Below are positions 18,221 through 26,635 of a stretch of 64,000 nucleotides of DNA, in pieces. The position numbers and the translations under genes were made by a program. The notes below the pieces were generated by a model. The model had not been told where the DNA came from, ran no database searches, and saw only the letters and a program-made list of their open reading frames with translations. Positions within the stretch are counted from its first letter, which is position 1, and each line of letters opens with the position of its first letter. This DNA is from Undibacterium pigrum (GTDB lineage: Bacteria; Pseudomonadota; Gammaproteobacteria; Burkholderiales; Burkholderiaceae_D): assembly GCF_003201815.1 (NCBI RefSeq), contig NZ_QJKB01000010.1, positions 1-64,000 on the forward strand, written 5' to 3'.

Positions 18221-18859
18221 ATGAAAAAGCAGTTAGACATAGCAAACTGGAACAGGCGCGAACATTACGCCTTCTTTTCCCGCAAAGAGGAGCCCTTCCA
18301 TAGCCTGAGCTTGAATGTGGACTGCACCTGGGCTTACCAGCATTGCAAGGAAGAACAGCATTCCTTTTTCCTGTTTTATCTGCATCAAATATTAAATGCC
18401 ATCATGCGCACCGACGCCATGCGTTACCGCATAGAAGACGGCAAAGTATTTGATTATGAAGTGATACATGCAAATGCGACCGTGCAACGTGCTGACCATA
18501 CTTTTGGTTTTTGTCCCATTTATTATGAAAAAGATTTTGCCGCCTTCGTAACCGGGGCAAACATCGCCATGGATAAAATCAAGAACAGCAGCGGCCTTTG
18601 CTTTAATGATGAATGCGCACGTGAAGATGTGATCCACTTCTCTGCCATACCATGGATCAGCTTCACAGGGCTGACCCATGCGCGGCAATATGACCGCAAG
18701 GATAGCGTGCCCAAGATTTCCGTCGGCAAATTCTTCAAACAAGATCAGCACCTGATGCTGCCTGTCGCCATTTTTGTTCATCATGGGCTGGTCGATGCCT
18801 ATCACGTACACCAATTTGTTGAAACCCTGGAAGCAGGCTTATCTGGCAAATTCAAATAA
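18221..18859 (+). CDS. Chloramphenicol acetyltransferase-like enzyme (CAT type A fold)
   Basis: A 212-residue protein of the CatA family, trimeric acetyl-CoA-dependent O-acetyltransferases. The N-terminus reads W-N-R-REHYAFF, and IPWISFTGLTHA matches the usual PWxxFTG region. The active-site block is FVHHGLVDAYHVHQF, with the catalytic second His and the structural Asp of HHxxxDG, although Gly is replaced by Ala. I start at the ATG at 18221 (MKKQLD); an earlier frame opening reads through the tal terminator. It sits in an ordinary chromosomal context with no transposon or integron sequence nearby, so it may be a native acetyltransferase with or without activity on chloramphenicol. Confidence 0.82.
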   Translation: MKKQLDIANWNRREHYAFFSRKEEPFHSLSLNVDCTWAYQHCKEEQHSFFLFYLHQILNAIMRTDAMRYRIEDGKVFDYEVIHANATVQRADHTFGFCPIYYEKDFAAFVTGANIAMDKIKNSSGLCFNDECAREDVIHFSAIPWISFTGLTHARQYDRKDSVPKISVGKFFKQDQHLMLPVAIFVHHGLVDAYHVHQFVETLEAGLSGKFK

Positions 18860-18861
18860 AC

Positions 18862-19548
18862 ATGATGACATTGATGAAAAAAATCCTGTTACTGTTAAGT
18901 TTTTTGACCCTGTCAAATGCAAGCGCCGCTACGGAAACAGACCCACTCTGGAACAAAGTCCTGGCGCAATACAAGGCAAGCAATCTATGGGTTCCCAAAG
19001 AGATAAAAACCCAGCTTGATGCAGAACGTAAAGACCAGGGCAACAAAACAAGTTATATCAAATCCACCTTGAGTGGCTGGGAAAAGCAGGAAGCCAGATA
19101 TGCCAGTATCAACACTGACAGTAACTGGCAAGCCCTGCCCGAACAAAAAAAATCTGCAGATGCCATCAACAAAATGCTTACCGGGCTGGATGAACTGAAA
19201 TCCAGCCTCTTTGAAGAAGGCATCAAGATCCAGCGCCTGGAGAACGAAGTCCTCGACGGAAAAAAACTGGGCGTCTTTTTGCTTAGCGATGACGGGGCAG
19301 GCAAACAGATCAGTATCAAGATATGGGCCGATCCCGATACAGCCTGCATAGTTAAAATGAATACCTCCATGCATGTCACTCTTTATGCCGACGCTGAATT
19401 CAGTACGCGCTATACTGAACCTGCTAAGGGAGGCTTATGTTTCAGGGGGCAAATGCAAGGCAATATCGACATACAGATACCCTTCAAAAAAGGCAAGATG
19501 CAAATAAAACAAAACAATAATGACTGGGTTCCCAAGCCAGCGAATTAA
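18862..19548 (+). CDS. Secreted protein of unknown function
   Basis: I do not recognise this 228-residue protein. It has a clear signal peptide (MKKILLLLSFLTLSNASA, then ATETD), so it is exported. The mature part is Lys- and Gln-rich, with a probable helical N-terminal half (about residues 30-130) and a beta-rich C-terminal half that carries two cysteines (CIVKM and GLCFRG) able to form a disulfide. The start could be ATG 18862, 18865 or 18874. It begins two bases after the stop of the acetyltransferase-like gene, so the two are probably co-transcribed, and a Sel1-repeat gene follows 32 bases later. Confidence 0.65.
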   Translation: MMTLMKKILLLLSFLTLSNASAATETDPLWNKVLAQYKASNLWVPKEIKTQLDAERKDQGNKTSYIKSTLSGWEKQEARYASINTDSNWQALPEQKKSADAINKMLTGLDELKSSLFEEGIKIQRLENEVLDGKKLGVFLLSDDGAGKQISIKIWADPDTACIVKMNTSMHVTLYADAEFSTRYTEPAKGGLCFRGQMQGNIDIQIPFKKGKMQIKQNNNDWVPKPAN

Positions 19549-19580
19549 AAGTAAAGCCAACCTCCTTTCAAGGACAGATC

Positions 19581-20273
19581 ATGCGCAGACTTCATCCCGC
19601 CATCTTTTTACTCAGTTGCATGCTGGCAGTGGGCACTGCCTATGCCGATGACTTCAGCGATGGCGTCAGTTACTACGAGCAAGGTGATTTTGCTTCTGCA
19701 CTTGACTCTTTCAAGGCTGCCGCCGCCAAAGGTAATGCTGATGCGCAATTCAATCTGGGCTTGATGTTTTTAAATGGTGAGGGCGTGCCACAAGACTATA
19801 AGCAGGCACTCAACTGGTTCGAACAATCCGCCAGCAAGGGCAATGTCAGGGCGCAAGTCAATATAGGGCGCATGTATGCGAAAGGCAAAGGCATGCTCTC
19901 GAACCATGGCATCGCTGCCTCATGGTTCAAAAAAGCAGCCGACCAGGGCTATGCCGATGCCCAGTACAGCCTGGGCATCTTGTATGTCACAGGCACAGGC
20001 GTGGGACGTGACTACAACAAGGCCAGGGCACTGTTCCAGCAAGCAGCCAATCAAAACAATGCCAGCGCCCAGTATCAATTAGGCCTGCTGTATCAGAAAG
20101 GTCGCGGCGTAGCAGTCAATCTTGTCGAAGCCTATAAATGGCTGAGCCTGGCCGGCGATTACGAAGACAGTGAAGTCTTCAGGAAATACATCGCCGCCAA
20201 AATGAGCAAGGAAGAAGTTGCAGAAGCTCAGGCCCTGGCGCAGGACTGGAAACCTGAGAAGGCTGCCGAATAG
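19581..20273 (+). CDS. Sel1-like repeat (SLR) periplasmic protein
   Basis: This 230-residue exported protein has a signal peptide ending at GTAYA-DD. It is followed by four to five Sel1/TPR-like units of about 36 residues, each with the pattern A-x-F-x-LG-x-(M/L)-(Y/F)-x-x-G-x-G-V. Examples are NADAQFNLGLMFLNGEGVPQ, YADAQYSLGILYVTGTGV and ASAQYQLGLLYQKGRGVAV. Such repeats form an alpha-solenoid that binds other proteins. AAGGACAG precedes the ATG by a normal distance. It is the last gene of the run that begins at 18221. The partner protein cannot be inferred. Confidence 0.85.
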   Translation: MRRLHPAIFLLSCMLAVGTAYADDFSDGVSYYEQGDFASALDSFKAAAAKGNADAQFNLGLMFLNGEGVPQDYKQALNWFEQSASKGNVRAQVNIGRMYAKGKGMLSNHGIAASWFKKAADQGYADAQYSLGILYVTGTGVGRDYNKARALFQQAANQNNASAQYQLGLLYQKGRGVAVNLVEAYKWLSLAGDYEDSEVFRKYIAAKMSKEEVAEAQALAQDWKPEKAAE

Positions 20274-20348
20274 CAGACCAGGAAGCACTTAAATCTCAAC
20301 CTAAGTTCATGTGCCAGTCATGCGATTGCTACTGAAGGCGCATAATTC

Positions 20349-21134
20349 TTACTTTTCACTTGAAGCTGCAAATTCAAATTCGATCAAGCTTGCATCTGCC
20401 CAGTCTTTTTTGTACAGAGGTGGTATGAATTGCAGACCATCCTGGCTGATTTGAATTTTTTCTCTGCGGTCTTTACTCACCAGATAAGCTGCACTCAGTT
20501 TTTTAGGTGACCAGTATGAGATATCAATAATAGACGACTGACAGGCACCGCCAAGTAGGCGAAACAGATTACGCGTTTCGTACGGCATACTATCATTTTC
20601 CACTGCCCACCAGATTTCACATTCAAGACGCAAATCACCAAGACGTCGTTGATCAGTTGGCACACCTGCACTGCGAATGTCGGGTCGCCAGCGGAATAGG
20701 CCCTTCTTACGATTTAACAGCAAGTCTGCATTTTCTTGCAAAGCCCTGGGATTTTTTGGCAATATAAAACTACCATCCGGCTCAACTTCCACGTGAACTG
20801 AGTCGTCGTCGCTGGCAATGCGCATACTCAGGTCATGCAGACTGATATCTGCACTGACAGGTAGCAATTTGAATTTCAATATGGCATCAGGTGCCAGTTG
20901 GCGTTTCTGATCAAATGCTTCCAGCCCTTTATACATCTGCCTGTATGACTTCAGTTCAGGATCCCTGGTACTGGAAATTTCCACTAATGCCGCATTCTCT
21001 TCAGCAGCATGCGCGGGGACTTGAACATTCATGGAAGTAAATAAGAAGCAAGTAATAAGTACCGGTTTTATGTTCAAGAATGTTTTTCCTATTGATGAAA
21101 TAAATTTTATTGGGCGACTGAGTGCAACATCCAT
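20349..21134 (-). CDS. Exported protein of unknown function in the MarR operon
   Basis: I do not recognise a family for these 261 residues. The N-terminus has a basic stretch and a hydrophobic core ending in NVQVPAHA-AEE, a plausible signal peptide, so it is probably periplasmic. The mature protein contains RMIASDDDSVHVEVEPDGSFILP-like beta-strand text and two Cys (LECEIWW and GGACQSS) that could pair. The sequence hints at a beta-sandwich but carries no catalytic signature. It starts ten bases after the DUF1398 gene, so the three genes marR, DUF1398 and this one look like one transcript. Its GC content and codon choice are slightly more AT-rich than its neighbours. Confidence 0.6.
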   Translation of the reverse strand: MDVALSRPIKFISSIGKTFLNIKPVLITCFLFTSMNVQVPAHAAEENAALVEISSTRDPELKSYRQMYKGLEAFDQKRQLAPDAILKFKLLPVSADISLHDLSMRIASDDDSVHVEVEPDGSFILPKNPRALQENADLLLNRKKGLFRWRPDIRSAGVPTDQRRLGDLRLECEIWWAVENDSMPYETRNLFRLLGGACQSSIIDISYWSPKKLSAAYLVSKDRREKIQISQDGLQFIPPLYKKDWADASLIEFEFAASSEK

Positions 21135-21144
21135 TGATTCAGGC

Positions 21145-21546
21145 TTAATTTGCTTTGGGAAAATGCTCTACATGCACTTCGCCCCCATGACCAAAGTAGC
21201 TGACATGCCGCCCCGCTATCCAGACAATATAGCCGACACAACCTGCAGCCATCGATAGCCGTATAAATTCTGGGTAGCGCACCTCATCACGTTGCGCACC
21301 ACGAATTGCCTCAACCAGGGCAAGTGCATCAAACGCTGTGGGAATAGTGTGATCTTTCTTGCCCAAGGCTACCACATGCACACTACCATCCGCCATATAG
21401 TAGCTGGTATTGCCAGTACGGTAGTCAGCAAAATATGACTCCACGCCCGCCGCCATCAAGCTGCCAACCACATGCCCAAAAGTCAGCTTGCCCGCGTATG
21501 AATCATGGGCAACTGCTTCGATCGCCTGTAATACTGAATACTCCAT
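21145..21546 (-). CDS. DUF1398 family protein
   Basis: A 133-residue cytoplasmic protein of the DUF1398 family (E. coli YbcV relatives, sometimes labelled phage envelope protein). Typical text includes AAGVESYFADYRTGNTSYYMADG, AIRGAQRDEVRYPEFIRLSMAAGCVGYIVWIAGRHVSYFGHGGEVHVE. The family has no established biochemical role. GAGG six bases upstream supports the start. It sits 47 bases downstream of a MarR regulator gene on the same strand, which suggests that MarR controls it together with itself. Confidence 0.78.
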   Translation of the reverse strand: MEYSVLQAIEAVAHDSYAGKLTFGHVVGSLMAAGVESYFADYRTGNTSYYMADGSVHVVALGKKDHTIPTAFDALALVEAIRGAQRDEVRYPEFIRLSMAAGCVGYIVWIAGRHVSYFGHGGEVHVEHFPKAN

Positions 21547-21593
21547 TTCACGCCTCTTTGTTTTAAATTTCAGGTTTTGATTAATTTAACTAT

Positions 21594-22088
21594 TTATTTG
21601 ACAGGTACAACTTTCAAACCGTGTATATCGACAATCTGTTTCATCAGCGCAATCAATTCTGATCGCTGATTGCCAGACAAATGCCCGAAGTACAGGGCGT
21701 CGTTTTCATCTGCCAATGCAGCCAGCTTAGGCACCAAATTTTTTCCTGCCACCGTCAAGTGAATTTGTGTCGCCCTTTTGTCGGCAGCAGATATTTGGCG
21801 AGACAGCAGCCCTCTTTGCTCCAGGCGGGTAATGATCTTGGACACAGCCCCCTTGGTCATCCCCAATTCACGCATCAATGCAGCAGGATCAGATGTGCCG
21901 GTGTCAAACAAGCTGCGCAATGCAACCCATTCAGAAAGCGAAACCCCTTCGGCTGCCACACTCGCTTCAAATCTGGCGGATACGTGGTTGGAGACAAAAC
22001 GCAGCCAAAATCCGGCATGCGATTCCAAGGAGCTGACACCCTCCTGAGCAGGTGAAACATGTGATGCGTCAGTCTTTTTTTTGCTCAT
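21594..22088 (-). CDS. MarR family transcriptional regulator
   Basis: A dimeric winged-helix repressor or activator of 164 residues. The DNA-binding core includes LSEWVALRSLFDTGTSDPAALMRELGMTKGAVSKIITRLEQRGLLSR, where TKGAVSKIITRLEQRGL is the recognition helix and RQISAADKRATQIHLT is the wing with the usual D-x-R. It leads a probable three-gene operon with the DUF1398 gene and an exported protein. A perfect 26-bp palindrome lies 31-56 bases upstream of its start, the expected place for an autoregulatory operator. The inducing ligand is unknown. The divergent neighbour is a siderophore receptor. Confidence 0.92.
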   Translation of the reverse strand: MSKKKTDASHVSPAQEGVSSLESHAGFWLRFVSNHVSARFEASVAAEGVSLSEWVALRSLFDTGTSDPAALMRELGMTKGAVSKIITRLEQRGLLSRQISAADKRATQIHLTVAGKNLVPKLAALADENDALYFGHLSGNQRSELIALMKQIVDIHGLKVVPVK

Positions 22089-22118
22089 CGCTAAACCCTG
22101 AGAATGTTCATTTCAGGT

Positions 22119-22144
22119 ATTTTAGTTTCCAAGGAAACTAAAAT
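22119..22144. promoter_or_regulatory. Perfect palindrome, probable MarR operator
   Basis: ATTTTAGTTTCC, an AA spacer, and its exact complement GGAAACTAAAAT form a 26-bp palindrome with no mismatch. TTTAGTTTCC half-sites next to a marR gene are typical of operators bound by MarR dimers. It could control the divergent receptor gene as well, though that gene starts 210 bases away. Confidence 0.82.
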
Positions 22145-22283
22145 CAAGTTTTTTTGCGATTTTATTGCGCTTGATCAAACGTCATTACACAAGGCAAAGG
22201 CTTATACAAAACATAATCACAAGCATATTTCCAGACTTATGCCCTAGATTTCCCCCGATGTTTCAATACGTTCACCACAATAA

Positions 22284-22306
22284 ATGTAAATGAGAACTAT
22301 TTGCAT
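22284..22306 (+). promoter_or_regulatory. Fur box upstream of the siderophore receptor
   Basis: The sequence AAATGAGAACTATTTGCATT closely resembles the beta/gammaproteobacterial Fur consensus built from GATAATGATAATCATTATC-type hexamers. It lies 49 bases before the receptor's start codon, where iron-loaded Fur would block transcription. Confidence 0.75.
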
Positions 22307-22354
22307 TCAATATTTATTTGCATTATTATCACGCCCTTAACAAAAGGGGAAACC

Positions 22355-24307
22355 ATGCATTTCAAAAGGAAGTTGATCGTTGCAGTACTGGCCAATCTGG
22401 CTGCAGGACAAGCTGTATATGCTGCACCACAAGAACCGGCAGATGGGCAACAAGTCGTAGTCACCGCGACTTTGCGCAATCACAGCATTGCCTCAGCACC
22501 CGCCTTTACTACGGTGGTAACTGCTGAAGATATCGCCAAATCACCAGTCAACAGCCTGGCAGATTTATTGCGCGAAACAGTCGGTGTCAACAATCAGACC
22601 GATGGCACGGGCCGTGATGAAATCCAGATCCGTGGCCTGGGTGGCAAATACACTTTGATGCTCGTCAATGGCAAACGTATTTCGTCTGGCGGTGCCTTAT
22701 GGCGCGGCAGTGATTTTGACTTCAGTTCCATCCCTTTGAACAGTATCAAACGGGTAGAGATCGTGCGTGGCCCCATGGCTGCCCTGTATGGCTCTGACGC
22801 CATTGGTGGTGTCATCAATATCATTACCAAGACGCCTGCCAAAACATGGACAGGCACATTCAATACCGAATACCGCAAGATCGCGACCGGTGAGCAAGGC
22901 GATCAATACCGTATAGGTGCAGCGACCAGCGGCGCCTTCAATGAGCAGCTCAGCATGGCTATTTCTGGCGAAGTCTATGACAGGCAACCATGGTTCAGCA
23001 CCACAGCATCTGATCCTACCCGCCCTGCCCGTCTGGAAAAAAAGCAATCGCAAAACCTGGTGACGACAACGACACTGAAGCTGTCAGACACTCAGTCTCT
23101 GGACTTCGACTTTGGCTATAACAAGGACAAACGTCCGCGTGCCTTGTTTTATTATGCTTATTTCCCTCAATGGAATTATGAAGCCAAGGATTATCGCGAG
23201 CAGGAAATCACGCGCTATACCTATGGCATCAGCCACAAGGCATCATGGGATTGGGGTACGACTACTGCGTTCCTGAATCAGGAAGACACTTCCATTGATG
23301 ATTTCAACAGTCGCTATAACAAACCGCAACAGCGCGTGTTGAAAGAAAAAAATACCTACGCAAAAGTGTATGCAAATACTGAACTGGGCATTAATAGCCT
23401 GACTGCTGGCATCGATTTGCGCCGCCAGTTAATCAAAGACCCTTTGACTTACCTGAAAACCGGCGAAATCAGCACACGCAGCTCTGCCATATTTGTGGAA
23501 GATGAAATCAGTTTGAGCAAAGACCTGCACTTGACACTGGCTGGACGTGTCGATGACAGCAATACCTTTGGCAATCACTTTTCCCCCAAGTCATACCTGT
23601 CTTACCAGGTTAATAATGCCGTGACCGTCAAAGGCGGTATCAGCAAGGCATTCAAGGCACCGGATGCCTATCAGTTAAGCCCTGAATACAGTGTGGTCAG
23701 TTGCGGTGGTGCTTGCTATCTGTCTGGCAATCCAAACCTGAAACCTGAAACCAGCACCAACTTTGAAGCGGGTGTTGAAGTCCATCAAAAAGGCTGGAAC
23801 ATGAGTGCAGTGGCATTCAAAAATGATGTCGATGCCATGATTGTTGCCAATTATGACGGTGTTAAAAATACCAGGAATTGGATCAATATTGCCAAAGCAA
23901 AAACCAGCGGCATAGAACTGCAAGGCGATGTGGAATTGAGCCCCTCCTTTTCCATCAATGCTAACTATACACATCTGAAAGCTGACTACACAGATGAGGC
24001 AGGCAAAGAAACCAAGCTGGACAACCGTCCTGCCAACGTCGCCAAACTGGGCGTCAACTGGAAAGCAACTGAACGTCTGCAAACAGGCCTGACGGCACAT
24101 TACATAGGCAGCCAGTTCTATGAAACCAAGGAACTGCCAGCGTATACCCGCCTGGACTGGAACCTGTCTGCCCGTCTGCAAGACAATTTGATTCTGCGTG
24201 TGGGCGTAAAAAACCTCACCAATGTGAACCTGGAACAAAAGAGTAAAGACTTTGCCTACTTTGAATTAGGCCGTAATTATTACGTCAGTGCCACATTGGC
24301 TTTCTAA
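22355..24307 (+). CDS. TonB-dependent outer-membrane receptor (siderophore type)
   Basis: A 650-residue outer-membrane receptor. A signal peptide ends at AAGQAVYA-AP. Then come a TonB box (QQVVVTATLR), a plug domain with VNSLADLLRETVGVNNQ, IQIRGLGGKYTLMLVNGKRI and VEIVRGPMAALYGSDAIGGVINIITK, and a 22-strand barrel ending in the sorting aromatic, ATLAF. The plug resembles FepA/catecholate and colicin I receptors. AAAGGGGA four bases upstream fixes the ATG at 22355; the longer frame from 22301 would read through the Fur box region. A Fur box upstream and PepSY-type genes downstream make ferric siderophore uptake likely. The ligand is unknown. Confidence 0.93.
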   Translation: MHFKRKLIVAVLANLAAGQAVYAAPQEPADGQQVVVTATLRNHSIASAPAFTTVVTAEDIAKSPVNSLADLLRETVGVNNQTDGTGRDEIQIRGLGGKYTLMLVNGKRISSGGALWRGSDFDFSSIPLNSIKRVEIVRGPMAALYGSDAIGGVINIITKTPAKTWTGTFNTEYRKIATGEQGDQYRIGAATSGAFNEQLSMAISGEVYDRQPWFSTTASDPTRPARLEKKQSQNLVTTTTLKLSDTQSLDFDFGYNKDKRPRALFYYAYFPQWNYEAKDYREQEITRYTYGISHKASWDWGTTTAFLNQEDTSIDDFNSRYNKPQQRVLKEKNTYAKVYANTELGINSLTAGIDLRRQLIKDPLTYLKTGEISTRSSAIFVEDEISLSKDLHLTLAGRVDDSNTFGNHFSPKSYLSYQVNNAVTVKGGISKAFKAPDAYQLSPEYSVVSCGGACYLSGNPNLKPETSTNFEAGVEVHQKGWNMSAVAFKNDVDAMIVANYDGVKNTRNWINIAKAKTSGIELQGDVELSPSFSINANYTHLKADYTDEAGKETKLDNRPANVAKLGVNWKATERLQTGLTAHYIGSQFYETKELPAYTRLDWNLSARLQDNLILRVGVKNLTNVNLEQKSKDFAYFELGRNYYVSATLAF

Positions 24308-24320
24308 GTGAGTTGACTGA

Positions 24321-24355
24321 AAAGCTGCAGGTGTATTCGTGCCTGCAGCTTTTTG
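24321..24355 (+). terminator. Intrinsic terminator after the siderophore receptor
   Basis: AAGCTGCAGG pairs with CCTGCAGCTT and is followed by TTTTT. It lies between the receptor and its accessory membrane genes, so it may lower rather than abolish expression of those genes. Confidence 0.88.
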
Positions 24356-24395
24356 CTGCAAACATTGTTTTACCTACTCAAACGGGAATAGTCTT

Positions 24396-24662
24396 GTGTC
24401 TATTTTGTTTTTATTGCTAACACTGGCAGCCTCTGTCCTGCTGTACCTGAGCCACAGGCATCAGGCCTGGCTGACCAAAGCTTTGCCAGCAACACCCGTG
24501 CTTGCCGTAGCCAGCCTGCTCATGGCAATGGCCTTGTATTGTGGGTGGCAGGCTTTCAGCATCGCCACTGCGATATTTGCCTGGCTGGTAATTACCATGC
24601 TGGTTCTGGGCCTGCTGCCATTTTTCTCTTTACTCAAGAAAAAGAAAACACATGGAGAATAA
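24396..24662 (+). CDS. Small membrane protein, DUF3325-like
   Basis: An 88-residue protein with three hydrophobic segments and a Lys-rich C-terminal tail (LLKKKKTHGE). It resembles the DUF3325-type proteins found beside PepSY proteins and TonB receptors in iron-uptake loci of betaproteobacteria. That assignment is from position and composition, because the family motif is weak. The start is taken as GTG at 24396 (VSILFLLLTLA), with GGGA at 24383-24386 upstream; an earlier GTG at 24339 would start inside the terminator hairpin. It overlaps the next gene by 11 bases. Confidence 0.65.
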   Translation: MSILFLLLTLAASVLLYLSHRHQAWLTKALPATPVLAVASLLMAMALYCGWQAFSIATAIFAWLVITMLVLGLLPFFSLLKKKKTHGE

Positions 24663-24945
24663 AGCAAAAAAAGCACCCATCCGTGCTGACTGGTGGACTA
24701 AAACCATATCCGGCCTGGTACTGGGCTTTACGCTGGCTCTAGCAATATCCGGCTTGTTTGCCTGGGTAGGCCCGGGCGGTATCGCTGCCCCACAAAAAGT
24801 GCAGTTTGTCATGTGGCTCATCACACCAGTGTGGATGCTGATACTCAGCCTGATTTATCTGGTGCGCACTGGTGTGCGTGCACTGACAGGGTTGCTGATT
24901 GCCAATGCGCTGGCCTATGCCTTGCTGTTTCTTGTAAAAACTTAG
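24652..24945 (+). CDS. Small membrane protein, DUF3649-like iron uptake accessory
   Basis: A 97-residue inner-membrane protein with three predicted helices. The segment VQFVMWLITPVWMLILSLIYLVRTGVRALTGLL resembles DUF3649/iron-transporter accessory proteins that occur with PepSY-TM proteins. The gene overlaps the previous one and ends 11 bases before the PepSY gene, so the three form a tight unit. The function of this protein type has not been established; a role with the PepSY protein in periplasmic ferric-siderophore handling is inferred from context. Confidence 0.68.
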   Translation: MENKAKKAPIRADWWTKTISGLVLGFTLALAISGLFAWVGPGGIAAPQKVQFVMWLITPVWMLILSLIYLVRTGVRALTGLLIANALAYALLFLVKT

Positions 24946-24956
24946 TCGAGTAGTCA

Positions 24957-26558
24957 ATGAAAATCAGAAGTGACATCTTACGTGTCTATCAGTCCCTGCA
25001 CACCTGGGTAGGGATCAGTGCAGGCCTCTTGCTGTTCATCGGCTTTTTTGCCGGTGCCCTGACCATGTTCAAGCAGCCTCTGGATCAATGGGTCAGCCCA
25101 CCAGTACCATTGCCAGCAGTGACGAGTGAGCAGCACATCGACAGCCTGGCGCAACAGGCACTCGCACAGTACCCTGCTGCGCGCAAGGGTTTCAGCGTGC
25201 ATCTGAGGCATGATAACAATACTGCTGCGACCATGAACTGGACCGCAGGCAGACCCGGCCGTGAGCTGGATTTCTCGGCCAAACAATGGACTGCCAGCCT
25301 TGATGAAACGGGTAAGCTGCAGGCGAAAGAAGCGTTGCCATCCATATTGGCGCAAATGATAGACATGCTGCACAGAACGGGCGGGATACCTGGAGAAATA
25401 GGAGATGAATACCTGGGTGGTTATCTCATGGGCGTGGCAGGTATCCTGTATTTCCTGGCTTTAGTATCCGGCGTGATTTTATTACTGCCTACCCTGGTCA
25501 AGGATTTCTTTGCCCTGCGCCCTGGCAAAAACCGCAAACGCTTCTGGCTGGATGCCCACAATATCATCGGCATTACCAGCCTTCCCTATCATATCGTCAT
25601 CAGTATTACCGTCATTGTATTTGCCTTTCATGATCAGTTTTACGACAGCCTGGCAGAGGTAGTCTATAAAAACCAGGCCATGTTTGGCAGGCCACCAGCG
25701 GCTGCAGCGAGACCCTATGAAGCCAAAGACATGCTGCCGCTGACCAGTATCATCAGCAAGGTCAAAGCCGAAGCAGGTGATTCAAGAATTTCAGAGATAC
25801 AGTTCTTTGGACTGGAAAGCCCACGCCCTATGGCCAGGGTAGCGCTTGTCAATCCACGCTATCTGGTGCAAGGGCCAGAAGCTGGCTACCTCATCGTGCA
25901 TCCCTACACTGGTGTCGTCATCAATGCCAGTATGTTACCGGGCAAGGAAAGCACCTGGAGCGCCATCGTCGGCCCTTTCTTCTCTCTTCATTTCGGCAGT
26001 TATGGCGGCGACATGATGCGCTGGGTATATTTCGCGTTTGGACTGAGTGGTGCCTTTCTGTTTTATTCGGGTAATTTGCTGTGGCTGGAAAAGCGCCGCA
26101 AAGTACAACGCCCAAATCAGGCACTTCCCGTACAAACCCTGTCTACCAGGATGATGGCTGCTGGCACGGTTGGTGTATGTCTGGGCACAGTGGCAGGAGT
26201 GTGCTTCACCCTGGTAGCTGGCAAGTTATTTGCTACCACGGCAGAAAACATCAATTTCGTTTATCTATTCGTCTACTACAGCGTCTTCCTTGGAGCCCTG
26301 GCCTGGGCATATCTGCGCGGGGCTGCGCGTTCTTCAGTTGACTTGCTATGGTTGTGCGTGATTGCAGCGCTGTCCATCCCTTGCAGTTCTGCATTCATGG
26401 CTTTGCGATCCACCTCCAATAACAGCCTCACTGGCCTTGGCGTAGAACTGGTTGCCATTACTATGGCGCTGGCATTTATCTACGCGGCACGCAAGACCGG
26501 CAAGCGTATCAGGAATGAAGCAAAAGACAGTGTCTGGTCTTTGCAGACAAGCACCTGA
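24957..26558 (+). CDS. PepSY-associated transmembrane protein (putative ferric-siderophore reductase)
   Basis: A 533-residue inner-membrane protein of the PepSY_TM family (PiuB/FpvG-like). The N-terminus, VYQSLHTWVGISAGLLLFIGFFAGALTMF, is the characteristic first helix with its conserved His. Two periplasmic PepSY-like regions follow (about residues 60-130 and 230-330), then helices at about 145-175, 190-215, 340-365 and four more at the C-terminus. Conserved His residues in the helices (HNIIGITSLPYH, SLHFGSYGG) could bind heme. Relatives take part in iron release from siderophores. Position behind a Fur-regulated receptor supports this role. Confidence 0.88.
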   Translation: MKIRSDILRVYQSLHTWVGISAGLLLFIGFFAGALTMFKQPLDQWVSPPVPLPAVTSEQHIDSLAQQALAQYPAARKGFSVHLRHDNNTAATMNWTAGRPGRELDFSAKQWTASLDETGKLQAKEALPSILAQMIDMLHRTGGIPGEIGDEYLGGYLMGVAGILYFLALVSGVILLLPTLVKDFFALRPGKNRKRFWLDAHNIIGITSLPYHIVISITVIVFAFHDQFYDSLAEVVYKNQAMFGRPPAAAARPYEAKDMLPLTSIISKVKAEAGDSRISEIQFFGLESPRPMARVALVNPRYLVQGPEAGYLIVHPYTGVVINASMLPGKESTWSAIVGPFFSLHFGSYGGDMMRWVYFAFGLSGAFLFYSGNLLWLEKRRKVQRPNQALPVQTLSTRMMAAGTVGVCLGTVAGVCFTLVAGKLFATTAENINFVYLFVYYSVFLGALAWAYLRGAARSSVDLLWLCVIAALSIPCSSAFMALRSTSNNSLTGLGVELVAITMALAFIYAARKTGKRIRNEAKDSVWSLQTST

Positions 26559-26577
26559 CATTTTCTTTAAATTTAGC

Positions 26578-26606
26578 TTGACCCTGGTGTTTACTCCAGG
26601 GTTCAA
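26578..26606 (+). other. Hairpin between the PepSY gene and the next membrane gene
   Basis: TTGACCCTGG pairs with CCAGGGTTCAA with one bulged base around an 8-nt loop. There is no T-run, so it may be a processing or stability element inside the transcript rather than a terminator. Confidence 0.55.
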
Positions 26607-26635
26607 GATAGTTTCTCCTAATCCCGGAGAGACTT

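Noticed and set aside
18221..18859. The acetyltransferase gene as part of a resistance island
   Set aside because: No integron, transposase, flanking repeats or unusual composition around it; neighbours are ordinary chromosomal genes.
22301..22354. A longer N-terminus for the siderophore receptor starting at 22301
   Set aside because: It would begin in the Fur box with a TTG, while the ATG at 22355 has AAAGGGGA upstream and starts a normal signal peptide.
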